64,000 bases of DNA from Oceanicaulis sp052055585. Lineage in GTDB: Bacteria > Pseudomonadota > Alphaproteobacteria > Caulobacterales > Maricaulaceae. The position numbers and the translations under genes were made by a program. The notes below the pieces were generated by a model. The model was not told the DNA's origin, made no database searches, and saw only the letters and a program-made list of their open reading frames with translations. The DNA lies in the NCBI RefSeq assembly GCF_052055585.1, contig NZ_CP170485.1:2542001-2606000 (forward strand). Direction: 5' to 3'. Below are positions 1 to 7,858 of this stretch, in pieces; position 1 is the first letter of the stretch; the number at the start of each line of letters is the position of its first letter.

Positions 1-2178
1 GAAATCCCCCTGGAGCTCGTCCTGGCGACCGTCGGTCAGGTCATTGTCATTGTCGAAGAAGACCTCTGACTGCCAGGTCCAGGTCGGGATCAGCGACAGC
101 AGCCCCAGTCCTGTCTCGAATTCGGCAAGCGCGCCGACGGACAGCGCATGGTCGGGCGACAGGCGGAAGGTGTTGCCGGCGAACTCTTGCGGTCGGCCTT
201 CGGAGTCCGTGTCGTCAAATTCGGAGATATTGTACGCATAGGTCGCAAACACGGACAGGTGGTCCGTGAATTGATGATCAAGCTGGCCTTCAAAACCGTA
301 CTGCGTCGCACGGCCAGCATTGTCCACGATATAGGTGGCGCTTTGCGGCTCGAGTCGCGCGCTCTGGAAGTTTTCGTACTCGGAATAGAAAACGGAGGCC
401 TGAATGTTGGTGGAATCCAGCGTCCAATAGCCGCCCAGTTCATAGCTGTCGACGATTTCTGCCGGAGCGATCACGAACTGGCCGTCTGAGTAACTGATCA
501 CGTCCGGACGACGCCCGCGCGCATAGGACGCAAACAGGTTCACCGCGGCATTGAGGTCATACTGACCGGTCACGCGCCAGGTGAAGTCGTCAAAGCTTCG
601 AGAGCCGGACTCCAGCATCACGCCATTGGGCGTCGCGGGGAGAAAGGCGGTCGGCGCTCCCGTAACGCGGTTCGGCGCGTCGATATGCCAGCCGGAGATC
701 CCGGCCTCCTTGTCTTCTGTGGTCCAGCGCAGCCCAGCGCCAAGCGTCAGACGATCCGTGACCGCGTAGGACACGTCACCAAACAGATCAAAGGCAGTGG
801 TTTCGCCGTAATTGGTGGTCCCTTCGCGGTAATCGCCCAGCGGCACGACCTGACCCGCTGTCAGCAGGCTGAGTACGGCGAACCCGAACGGATCAAGCAG
901 ATCGTCAAAGCCATCCGCATTGGGGACACCCTGTAGCGCCAGCAAGGCTTCGACCTGCGCTACGCTCAAACCTGCGCTTGCGGCCAGCTGTGGCGCCAGG
1001 AGAGCCTGAGCCACGGCTTCATCCGTGGCCAGCGTAATCGCCTGTCGGCTGCGCTCATAAAAATACGACGCGCCGAAAAATCCCGTCACGGGGCCACCGG
1101 CGTCATAATTGAAGCGGATTTCCTGACTCCATTGATGTCCGGAACCGTTATCTGCGACCGCGAGCAAGTCTGCGGCAAAGCCATCTGAATCCAGGATCTC
1201 CCGGGTCTCAAGGGCGCGCCAGCCGGTGATGGAGCTGAGAGACCAAGTCTCGTTCAGATCGTAATCGCCCAGAACCGTTACGCCGTAGACTTTGCGGTTG
1301 ATGCCCAGAGGCGCGCCATTTTCCAGCAACGGCGATGTGTTCAGCGCGGCCGGCTCCCAAGGCTCCAGCGAGACGCCCGGCGCAGGCGCGAACACCCCGG
1401 ATTTGAACGAGGTGCCGCCTTCAGGCGTGTCATCCTGATAATTGGCGATCACATCCAGACGCAGGGCGTCTGTCGGCTCCCAGCGGGCGGAGACCCGATA
1501 GGCTTCAAGCTCGACGGCGTTCATCGCCGGTCCGCCCAGCACATTGTCCACATAGCCGTCACGCGCCTTGTGGGCGGCGGCGATTCTGAGGGCGAAGGCG
1601 TCGCTGAGCGGCAGGTTCACATGCCCGCGCGCTTCTCGGCGATTATAATCCCCCAGCGTGACAGACCCGGCGCCGGACATCACATCGTTCAGCTGGGCCT
1701 TGTTCTGGATAATGTTGATGCCGCCGATCAGCGCGCCGCGACCAAACAGGGTGGGTTGAGGGCCTTTGGCCACTTCCACGCGCTCGACATCGAACAGCTC
1801 CACAAACGCCCCGCGAGCGCGCGAGATAGGCACGCCGTCCTGAAACACCGCAACCCGGGCTTCGCCCGTCGCCGTGGTGTCATCTGACGTGATGCCGCGA
1901 ATGGCGAAGCCGGGCGTATTGGGTGATTGCTCCTGAATCTCCAGACCCGGAACAAAATCAGACAATTCATCAAATTGCTCGACCCCCAGCACTTCAAGGC
2001 GACGGGCGTTGTAAGCGGTCAGATTGAGCGGAACATCGGTGACAGACTGCTCACGTTTCTGCGTCGTCACGGTAATCACATCCGTGACCTGCGTCTCGCC
2101 CTGCTGAGCAAAAGCAGGCGCAACGGGTGACAGCGCCAGGAGCGCGGTGCACACAGTCAAGCGAGCTTTAAACGTCAT
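1..2178 (-). CDS. TonB-dependent receptor, 3' end beyond window
   Basis: Reading on the minus strand from the ATG at 2178, an open frame runs without a stop to base 1 (726 codons), so the C-terminus is outside the window. The first ~26 residues form a signal peptide ending in PVAPAFAQ. A TonB-box-like stretch (DVITVTTQKREQSV) follows, then a plug domain with AIRGI, VEVAKGPQ and FGRGALIGGINI, the usual plug signatures. The rest alternates short beta-strands with loops as in the 22-strand barrel. AGGGA-type Shine-Dalgarno sequence lies about 8 bases upstream of the ATG. Such receptors import iron complexes, vitamins or oligosaccharides across the outer membrane using TonB energy; the substrate cannot be told from sequence. 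The TTQKREQSVTDVP start resembles the large group of catecholate siderophore/unknown-substrate receptors of Caulobacterales and sphingomonads. No neighbouring regulator or ABC transporter hints at the substrate. Confidence 0.93.
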   Translation of the reverse strand, partial: MTFKARLTVCTALLALSPVAPAFAQQGETQVTDVITVTTQKREQSVTDVPLNLTAYNARRLEVLGVEQFDELSDFVPGLEIQEQSPNTPGFAIRGITSDDTTATGEARVAVFQDGVPISRARGAFVELFDVERVEVAKGPQPTLFGRGALIGGINIIQNKAQLNDVMSGAGSVTLGDYNRREARGHVNLPLSDAFALRIAAAHKARDGYVDNVLGGPAMNAVELEAYRVSARWEPTDALRLDVIANYQDDTPEGGTSFKSGVFAPAPGVSLEPWEPAALNTSPLLENGAPLGINRKVYGVTVLGDYDLNETWSLSSITGWRALETREILDSDGFAADLLAVADNGSGHQWSQEIRFNYDAGGPVTGFFGASYFYERSRQAITLATDEAVAQALLAPQLAASAGLSVAQVEALLALQGVPNADGFDDLLDPFGFAVLSLLTAGQVVPLGDYREGTTNYGETTAFDLFGDVSYAVTDRLTLGAGLRWTTEDKEAGISGWHIDAPNRVTGAPTAFLPATPNGVMLESGSRSFDDFTWRVTGQYDLNAAVNLFASYARGRRPDVISYSDGQFVIAPAEIVDSYELGGYWTLDSTNIQASVFYSEYENFQSARLEPQSATYIVDNAGRATQYGFEGQLDHQFTDHLSVFATYAYNISEFDDTDSEGRPQEFAGNTFRLSPDHALSVGALAEFETGLGLLSLIPTWTWQSEVFFDNDNDLTDGRQDELQGDF

Positions 2179-2318
2179 TGTCAGTATCCCTGATCTTGTT
2201 GCATAGGGTTCATACCGGCGATCACGACCGGATGCGGAATGGGACCAGATAAGCGCTTTCGCTTACCAATTCGTCACGACACGGACGCGGAGTGCAGCTC
2301 TGTGTCAGGCGTCCCTGA
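2179..2318. promoter_or_regulatory. Divergent promoter region with a 6-bp dyad
   Basis: This 140-bp gap separates the divergent receptor and rluD-like genes and must hold both promoters. A perfect dyad, TAAGCG-CTTT-CGCTTA, lies at 2250-2265 and may be an operator or a chance hairpin. No cobalamin-riboswitch or Fur-box-like sequence was recognised. Confidence 0.3.
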
Positions 2319-3356
2319 ATGTCACTCAACAGCCCCGAGAAGGCCCCGCCTTTGACCACACCGCCCCCCAGAGAACAGATTGCAACCTCTGCCGAGGCGG
2401 GCGAGCGCCTGGATCGCTGGATGGCGGCGACATGGGCGGACCTCTCCCGCTCGCGCTGCAAGGCGCTGGTTGAGCAGGGCTGCCTGCTTGTGGATGGCGA
2501 AGCGCTGACCGATCCCTCCGCCAAGGTGCGCGACGGCGCGGTCTATCGTCTGGACGTGCCCGCCCCGGTGGAAGCCACGCCGAAGCCCGAGGACATTCCG
2601 CTTGAGGTCCTGTTCGAGGACGCGCATCTGATCGTCATCAACAAACCCGCCGGCATGGCCGTCCACCCCGCCGCGGGCAACTGGACAGGCACGCTGGTGC
2701 ACGCCCTGCTGTTTCATTGCGCGGGATCCCTGTCAGGCATTGGCGGCGTCGAGCGTCCCGGCATCGTGCATCGCCTCGACAAGGACACGTCCGGCGTCAT
2801 GGTGGCGGCCAAGACTGACAAGGCGCATCAGGGCCTGTCTGACCAATTCGCCGCCCACAGCGTCGAGCGCGCCTATCTGGCTTTCACCCGCTCTGCGCCC
2901 CAACCCCGTGCGGGCCGGATCGAGACGCGCCTCGCGCGCTCCAGCCATGACCGCAAGAAAATGGCCGTGATCGACACGCCCGGCTCGCAAGCGGGCAAGC
3001 ACGCCATCACCAATTACGAGACGCTTGAGACCTTCGGTCAGGAGCCCGGCCGGTCGATCGGTCATCCCATGTGCGCGCTGGTGCGCTGTCGGCTGGAAAC
3101 CGGACGGACGCACCAGATCCGGGTGCATATGGCCCATATCGGCTGCCCGCTTCTGGGCGATCCGGTCTATGGCCGGGGCCGGTCCACACCGTTGGCGAAG
3201 CTCGACAGCGGCAAGGACTTCAAGGACTTCCGACGTCAGGCGCTACACGCCGCCGTGCTGGGCTTTGAACACCCGGTGACCGGAGAGCCGGTGCGGTGCG
3301 AGACCGACCTGCCCAAGGACATGCAAAGGCTGCAAGGCTTTCTGGAACGGCTCTAG
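2319..3356 (+). CDS. rluD: RluA-family 23S rRNA pseudouridine synthase (RluD-like)
   Basis: The 345-residue protein has an N-terminal S4 RNA-binding domain (about residues 25-80, LDRWMAATWADLSRSRCKAL) followed by the RluA catalytic domain. The family motif HRLDKDTSG is at 151-159 and D154 is the expected catalytic aspartate; RTHQIRVH and GDPVYG further on are also family hallmarks. Enzymes of this group convert uridine to pseudouridine in 23S rRNA (RluD: helix 69; RluC: other sites). S4 plus length favour RluC/RluD over RluA, but the exact target base is an assignment by similarity. The N-terminal ~20 residues (PPL TTPPP) look unstructured. Its stop codon overlaps the stop of the convergent transporter gene by four bases. 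Confidence 0.9.
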   Translation: MSLNSPEKAPPLTTPPPREQIATSAEAGERLDRWMAATWADLSRSRCKALVEQGCLLVDGEALTDPSAKVRDGAVYRLDVPAPVEATPKPEDIPLEVLFEDAHLIVINKPAGMAVHPAAGNWTGTLVHALLFHCAGSLSGIGGVERPGIVHRLDKDTSGVMVAAKTDKAHQGLSDQFAAHSVERAYLAFTRSAPQPRAGRIETRLARSSHDRKKMAVIDTPGSQAGKHAITNYETLETFGQEPGRSIGHPMCALVRCRLETGRTHQIRVHMAHIGCPLLGDPVYGRGRSTPLAKLDSGKDFKDFRRQALHAAVLGFEHPVTGEPVRCETDLPKDMQRLQGFLERL

Positions 3357-4240
3357 CGCGCCATGGCCCGCGCGCGACGGGCTGCTTTCGACCAGCGTCG
3401 CGCCCACAGGATGAACAGTCCGGCGGTGCCGAACATGAGCAGCCCGTAGACCGCGGCGGGCATGGCGTAGACGATGTCGCCCAGAAGCGAGCCCGCCACC
3501 ACAATCGCCAGCGTCGCGTTCTGCAGGCCGCATTCCAGCGTCAGAGCGATGCGCTGGCGCATCTTGAACGCCAGCCAGCTCGACACGGCGAACGCCACCC
3601 CCATCGCAGCGAGATTGAGCGCCAGCGACACCGCCCCCGCCTGCGTCAATCGCCGCACCGTCTCGCCAATGCCGTCATTGATCACGGTTGCGACGACCAC
3701 CGCGGCAAAGACCAGTCCCGACATCAGACGCGAATAGGGCGCGAGCGCATCGGCAAGTCCGGGCGAAAGCTTGCGCACCGCCATGCCCAACGCGACCGGA
3801 ACGAAGGTCAGAACAAAGATCACCACGCCGGTCGAGACCATGCCCACTTCAGGCGCGCCGGGGCCCATGAACAGGGCCAGCGCAATCATCAAAACCAGGG
3901 GCACCGTCACCACGGAGGCCAGCGAGGTGGTCGCGGTGAGCGACACAGAGAGCGCCACATCCCCGCGCGCCATATGAGTCAGCAGGTTCGATGTGGTCCC
4001 GCCCGGACAGGCCGCCAGCAAAACCACACCCACCTTCACGGTGGACGGAATGGGCAGAAACGCCACCAGCACGATGGCGATCACCGGCAGGGAAATGAAT
4101 TGCAGGGCCGTCCCCACCAGGAAGGCCTTGGGCTGCAGCGCAATGCGTTTGAAATCCGCGATCGTCAGGCCCACACCGAGGGTGAACATGATGAACGCCA
4201 GGGCGAGCGGCAGCAGAACTTGCACAAACAGACTATCCAT
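3353..4240 (-). CDS. BASS-family (bile acid:sodium symporter) transporter
   Basis: A 295-residue, highly hydrophobic protein with about nine to ten membrane segments. The stretch LLAACPGGTTSNLLTHMARGD is the family's characteristic crossing-helix segment (PGG..SN), and ALTLECGLQNATLA is the second conserved crossover with the E-x-x-x-QN pattern. These features place it in the BASS/SBF group, inner-membrane sodium-coupled carriers of organic anions such as bile acids, pyruvate or pantothenate. The substrate is unknown. It follows the GNAT gene on the same strand with a 73-base gap and may share its transcript. A C-terminal Arg-rich tail (WARRWSKAARRARAMAR) is presumably cytoplasmic. Confidence 0.87.
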   Translation of the reverse strand: MDSLFVQVLLPLALAFIMFTLGVGLTIADFKRIALQPKAFLVGTALQFISLPVIAIVLVAFLPIPSTVKVGVVLLAACPGGTTSNLLTHMARGDVALSVSLTATTSLASVVTVPLVLMIALALFMGPGAPEVGMVSTGVVIFVLTFVPVALGMAVRKLSPGLADALAPYSRLMSGLVFAAVVVATVINDGIGETVRRLTQAGAVSLALNLAAMGVAFAVSSWLAFKMRQRIALTLECGLQNATLAIVVAGSLLGDIVYAMPAAVYGLLMFGTAGLFILWARRWSKAARRARAMAR

Positions 4241-4313
4241 GACCGCAACTTTAGAGCGCTTGGATCGCCGCTGAAAGTAACAATCGGATTAGGGGCTTAA
4301 GGGGCCGCACAGA

Positions 4314-4832
4314 TTACAGGTCAAGCGCCAGCACCCAGTCATCATAGATGCGGCCACCCACATCGAACTGACGCGTGCCGACCCGCTCAAAGCCCATGCT
4401 GTCATAAAAAGCGAGCGCCCGTTCATTGCCCTGATAAACGCCCAGCAAGAGACGTGACGCACCTTCTGCGCGGGCATGGGTGACGGCTTCGGCAAGAAAG
4501 CGTCGCCCCAGCCCCGAACGGTGCAGGCTCGCCAGCACATAGATGCGCTTGATCTCAAGATCGTCCGCCCGCGTCTCGATGGGCAGGTCCGGCGGCGTCA
4601 GGTGCAGATAACCGACCGGCGCCGCGCCGGGCGCCTGTTCGGCCAGCCAGAGCGAATGGGTCGGTGTTTCCAGCGCCTGTGCGTAGACCGCAGGCGTGTG
4701 GCGCTCTGCGCAATGACGGATGATCGCGCCGCCATCAACGACGCCGGCATAGCTTTCCAGAAACGTCGCCGCCCCCACCAGGGCCAGCGCTTCCTGATCG
4801 CCCGGACGGGCCTGTCTGACTGAGATGCTCAT
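4314..4832 (-). CDS. GNAT-family N-acetyltransferase
   Basis: The 172-residue protein has the GNAT fold order: an N-terminal VRQARPGDQEAL segment, a central IKRIYVLASLHRSGLGRRFL acetyl-CoA pyrophosphate-binding loop (RSGLGRR fits the R/Q-x-x-G-x-G/A pattern) and a C-terminal NERALAFYDSMGFERVG strand typical of the family. It transfers an acetyl group from acetyl-CoA to an amine; the acceptor is unknown. The ending ...FDVGGRIYDDWVLALDL is characteristic of the small cytosolic GNATs often called diamine/aminoglycoside-like without support. It is probably cotranscribed with the downstream BASS transporter. Confidence 0.88.
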   Translation of the reverse strand: MSISVRQARPGDQEALALVGAATFLESYAGVVDGGAIIRHCAERHTPAVYAQALETPTHSLWLAEQAPGAAPVGYLHLTPPDLPIETRADDLEIKRIYVLASLHRSGLGRRFLAEAVTHARAEGASRLLLGVYQGNERALAFYDSMGFERVGTRQFDVGGRIYDDWVLALDL

Positions 4833-4920
4833 CGGGTCAGTTTTCGCGGGCTTTCGCGCAAGAGCAATACATTGTTTCCGTTGGAAGCCTTAATCTGGGC
4901 GCCGTTTTCTGTTTAATTTC

Positions 4921-4974
4921 AGGGGCTGACAGATTGTGTTTCAGCTTCACTGGCTTGTGACCCCTAACAATCTG
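4921..4974 (+). promoter_or_regulatory. Candidate structured rpoH leader (pseudoknot-like)
   Basis: Two complementary segments, CAGATTGT (4930-4937) and ACAATCTG (4967-4974), flank a region in which GCTGA (4925-4929) can pair with TCAGC (4941-4945). The first octamer sits in the loop of that small hairpin, so both helices together would form an H-type pseudoknot; AGGGG (4921-4925) with CCCCT (4961-4965) is a competing pairing. The element ends 73 bases before the rpoH start. It may be a leader RNA structure, a protein-binding dyad, or chance. Confidence 0.3.
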
Positions 4975-5047
4975 GAAATCGGCTACCTAAATGAACGCGG
5001 CGCTGGTCATACCATCAGCGCCAAGGGCTCACTGGGGAGTGACACGC

Positions 5048-5938
5048 ATGGCAAATATGAAAACGGCGCTGACCATGTCGCCCGAAGCCGGTCTGTCGCG
5101 ATATCTCGCGGAGATCCGGAAATTCCCCATGCTGGAAAAGGATCAGGAGTTCATGCTGGCCAAGCGCTGGCAGGAACACGAGGATTCTGACGCCGCCCAC
5201 CAGCTTGTCACCTCCCACCTGCGCCTCGTCGCCAAGATCGCCATGGGCTATCGCGGCTATGGCCTGCCGATCGCCGAAGTGATCAGCGAAGGCAATGTGG
5301 GCCTGATGCAGGCGGTGAAGAAATTCGATCCCGACAAGGGCTTCCGCCTGGCCACCTACGCCATGTGGTGGATCCGCGCCTCGATCCAGGAATACATCCT
5401 GCGCTCCTGGTCCCTCGTGAAGATGGGCACCACGGCGGCGCAGAAAAAGCTGTTCTTCAACCTGCGCCGGATGAAGAGCCAGATGCGCGCGCTGGAAGAA
5501 GGCGATCTGCGTCCCGATCAGGTCGAGGAAATCGCCACCAAGCTGGGCGTGACCGATGACGACGTGATCTCCATGAACCGTCGCCTGTCCGGCCCGGACG
5601 CCTCGCTTAACGCGCCGATGCGTGCGGATGGTGAAGCGGAATGGCAGGACTGGCTGGCCGATGACGATGCCGATGACGCCGAGGAAGAGCTGGCGGAATC
5701 CGATGAATTCTCCATGCGCATGACCCTCCTGCAGGAGGCCATGGGCGCGCTCAACGAGCGTGAGCAGAACATCATTCAGGAACGCCGCCTGACCGAAGAG
5801 CCCAAGACCCTTGAGGATCTGGCGCAAGTCTATGGCGTCAGCCGCGAACGCATCCGTCAGATCGAGGTGCGCGCCTTTGAAAAGCTGCAGAACGAGATGA
5901 AGCGGCTGGCCGAAGAGCGCGGCCTGATGCCGGCCTAG
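5048..5938 (+). CDS. rpoH: RNA polymerase heat-shock sigma factor RpoH (sigma-32)
   Basis: The protein (296 residues from this start) is a group of sigma-70 family factors: region 2 (FMLAKRWQEHEDSDAAHQLV, FDPDKGFRLATYAMWWIRASI with the 2.4 helix), region 3 and a region 4 helix-turn-helix ending in GVSRERIRQIEVRAFEKL. QKKLFFNLRR is the RpoH box that separates heat-shock sigma factors from housekeeping RpoD, and it contains the region-C turnover determinants. An upstream in-frame ATG at 4991 exists, but 5048 is preceded by GGGGAG (5034-5039) at good spacing and gives the family's usual MKTALTMSPEAGLSRYL start. It directs transcription of chaperone and protease genes. The leader may be structured (see 4921-4974). 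Convergent overlap of four bases with the next gene. Confidence 0.95.
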   Translation: MANMKTALTMSPEAGLSRYLAEIRKFPMLEKDQEFMLAKRWQEHEDSDAAHQLVTSHLRLVAKIAMGYRGYGLPIAEVISEGNVGLMQAVKKFDPDKGFRLATYAMWWIRASIQEYILRSWSLVKMGTTAAQKKLFFNLRRMKSQMRALEEGDLRPDQVEEIATKLGVTDDDVISMNRRLSGPDASLNAPMRADGEAEWQDWLADDDADDAEEELAESDEFSMRMTLLQEAMGALNEREQNIIQERRLTEEPKTLEDLAQVYGVSRERIRQIEVRAFEKLQNEMKRLAEERGLMPA

Positions 5939-6669
5939 GCTGCCGGCTCAGCCTTTTCACCTGTGATCGCCTGCATGGCCTTGGCGCGGACAATGCCCAG
6001 CGTCAGGCATAGCTGCGCGCCATAATAGGTGACCCAGACAAGCACGCCGCCCCAGTCGAGCCCGGCGTCGAACACCAGCACGTCCCGGAACCAGCGGGTG
6101 GCGATCAGCGAGTCCGACACGACGAACATAAGCGCCCCGATCACGATCAGATTGGGGCCTTTGACCAGTCCGGCGGACATGGCCATCAGCAGGATGATCC
6201 CCAGATAAACGCTCGCCGGGACGATCAGCGCGCCCATGCCGCCATTGATCCAGAGCCACATCGCAACGCCAAAGACGAACAGGCCGCCCGCCAGCACCAG
6301 GCCTTCGCGCTTGAAGCCGCTGCTACGCACCATCAGGGCGAAGATGGCGATATAGGTCAGGTGCGCGGCGCCAAAGAAGCCGATCCCGGCTTCCAGCTGG
6401 GGCGGACGCATGGCCAGCGCGTAATCCCCGCCTGCGGACAGCAGCAATGCAAGCGCCAGAACCGGCGCGCGCTTGAGCAGCGCGTACACGCCCAAAAGGA
6501 TGATCCCCAGCGCCTTGGTCAGCGCCAGACCGGGCATGGAGACGGTCGTCATGTCCAGGCCGAGATAGACCACCGAGGCCGCAACCGACACCCACAGATA
6601 GATGGGCGCCGCCCAGTCGGGAAACAGCGGTTCGGTGCGGGCATAGCGGTCAGCGACTGGGTCGGTCAT
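5935..6669 (-). CDS. YhhN-family lysoplasmalogenase-like membrane protein
   Basis: A 244-residue polytopic membrane protein with about eight predicted helices. The stretch KALGIILLGVYALLKR followed by LLLSAGGDYALAM and FFGAAHLTYIAIF is the YhhN/TMEM86 pattern: conserved K-x-x-x, a G-D in an early helix, and an H in GAAHLTY. Later VVSDSLIATRWF holds the second conserved aspartate of the family. Members hydrolyse the vinyl-ether bond of lysoplasmalogens; in bacteria without plasmalogens the physiological substrate is unclear. The C-terminal half ends in a cytosolic tail. It lies tail-to-tail with rpoH, sharing four bases, so the two are not cotranscribed. Confidence 0.82.
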   Translation of the reverse strand: MTDPVADRYARTEPLFPDWAAPIYLWVSVAASVVYLGLDMTTVSMPGLALTKALGIILLGVYALLKRAPVLALALLLSAGGDYALAMRPPQLEAGIGFFGAAHLTYIAIFALMVRSSGFKREGLVLAGGLFVFGVAMWLWINGGMGALIVPASVYLGIILLMAMSAGLVKGPNLIVIGALMFVVSDSLIATRWFRDVLVFDAGLDWGGVLVWVTYYGAQLCLTLGIVRAKAMQAITGEKAEPAA

Positions 6670-6823
6670 GCGGCAATCTCGTCACAAAGGGGCGCCAATA
6701 CCGTCAAAGGCGTGCCGCGTTCCTGCGCGAGCGTCAAGGCATACAGCAGCTTTACAGGCTCTAAGGGTTTGTCTCCCCCCGCCGAATGTGTTTGTTTTCC
6801 TATCGCTGCCCGGAGTCTGACGC

Positions 6824-7846
6824 ATGATCCTGACCGCTTTCGCTGCTCTTTCACTCGCCGCTTCACCGGCGGAAGGACTGGAACCCCCGTTCCAGGAATT
6901 GCTGGCGGCGGCGGCGGCGGAAGACAATGAGGCGGTTTTCATCAACGCGGTCACCTTGCTGGCCCTGACCCAGCCTGCCCAGCGCATCGCGCGCGGGGCC
7001 GCGCGCCTGTCTGATCGGCACGCCGTCCTGGCCCGTCGCACGCTGGGTTTACCCATTGCGCCCGTGACGCCCGCCCCGCCCCCCGCCATGATCGCGGTGG
7101 ACACCGAACTTCAGGACGCCGCCGAGGCGAATGAGCTGACCTCAAAGGTCGACCCGTTCTGGATCGCGGCGCCGGCCTCGGCCATGATGTTGCTCACTCG
7201 GGCCGAATCCGAGCTATGGACGGGCAAGATCCGCCTGGGCGTGCGGGCGGATAGCGGGGATTCTGACCGACTGGATTACACGATCGGCCTTGATGCCGAA
7301 CGTGAACTCGTCGGGTGGGGGTTCGAGACCAGCGCGATCTATTCCTACTCGGAAGTGGACGGCAATGTGGGCCGGGACGAGCTGATCCTGAAAGCTCGCG
7401 GCGAACGTGAAGCCGGTGAGCGCTGGACCCTGTTCACCAACACCGAATGGGAGCGCGATCAGATTTCCGGCTTTGACTGGACCGGCTTTCTGGGCGTCGG
7501 CGCAGGCTATCGCGCCCTTCAACGCGACAAGGCCGAGTGGACCATCCGCGCGGCGCCCGGCGTCCGCTATATCCAGGAAGTCGACAACGGCTCCTATTAC
7601 GAAGGCGCGTTCGACCTGTTGTCAGACGTGGAGCTGCAGCTGAGCGATACGATGCGGCTGGAATCGGAAACCCGCTTCCTGGCGTCCAACAGCGCCCGGG
7701 CGGACCAGTTGTTCAAGCTGAACACCGATCTGGGCGATCTGTGGTCCCTGGAAGTGCGCTATCGCTACCGCTACGAATTCAACCCCGAACCGGGCTTTGA
7801 GGCCGGTGACAGTCGCACCGACCTCGCCCTGGTCCGGGAATTCTAG
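6824..7846 (+). CDS. DUF481-like outer-membrane beta-barrel protein
   Basis: The 340-residue protein has a short hydrophobic signal peptide (MILTAFAALSLAASPAEG) and an Ala-rich helical segment (about 20-120) with no recognised domain, then a strand-rich region (about 125-340) of amphipathic beta-strands such as DYTIGLDAERELVGWGFETS and SLEVRYRYRYEFNP. It ends ALVREF with a terminal phenylalanine, the outer-membrane barrel targeting signal. The C-terminal part matches the DUF481/YdiY type of barrel, function unknown. A CGGAG Shine-Dalgarno lies about nine bases before the ATG. It is divergent from the lysoplasmalogenase gene and tail-to-tail with the protease gene. Confidence 0.7.
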   Translation: MILTAFAALSLAASPAEGLEPPFQELLAAAAAEDNEAVFINAVTLLALTQPAQRIARGAARLSDRHAVLARRTLGLPIAPVTPAPPPAMIAVDTELQDAAEANELTSKVDPFWIAAPASAMMLLTRAESELWTGKIRLGVRADSGDSDRLDYTIGLDAERELVGWGFETSAIYSYSEVDGNVGRDELILKARGEREAGERWTLFTNTEWERDQISGFDWTGFLGVGAGYRALQRDKAEWTIRAAPGVRYIQEVDNGSYYEGAFDLLSDVELQLSDTMRLESETRFLASNSARADQLFKLNTDLGDLWSLEVRYRYRYEFNPEPGFEAGDSRTDLALVREF

Positions 7847-7858
7847 TTCGTCCGGACG

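Noticed and set aside
2179..2318. Possible cobalamin or other riboswitch ahead of the TonB receptor
   Set aside because: No conserved riboswitch sequence (e.g. B12 box) is present in the 140 bp.
4991..5047. Longer start for rpoH at 4991
   Set aside because: The ATG at 5048 has GGGGAG and matches the usual RpoH N-terminus; the extension would overlap the candidate leader.
6666..6866. A 66-codon minus-strand frame overlapping the lysoplasmalogenase start
   Set aside because: It runs into the divergent gene's start region, has no ribosome site and a composition unlike its neighbours. It could be a real upstream leader peptide, but the evidence is too thin.
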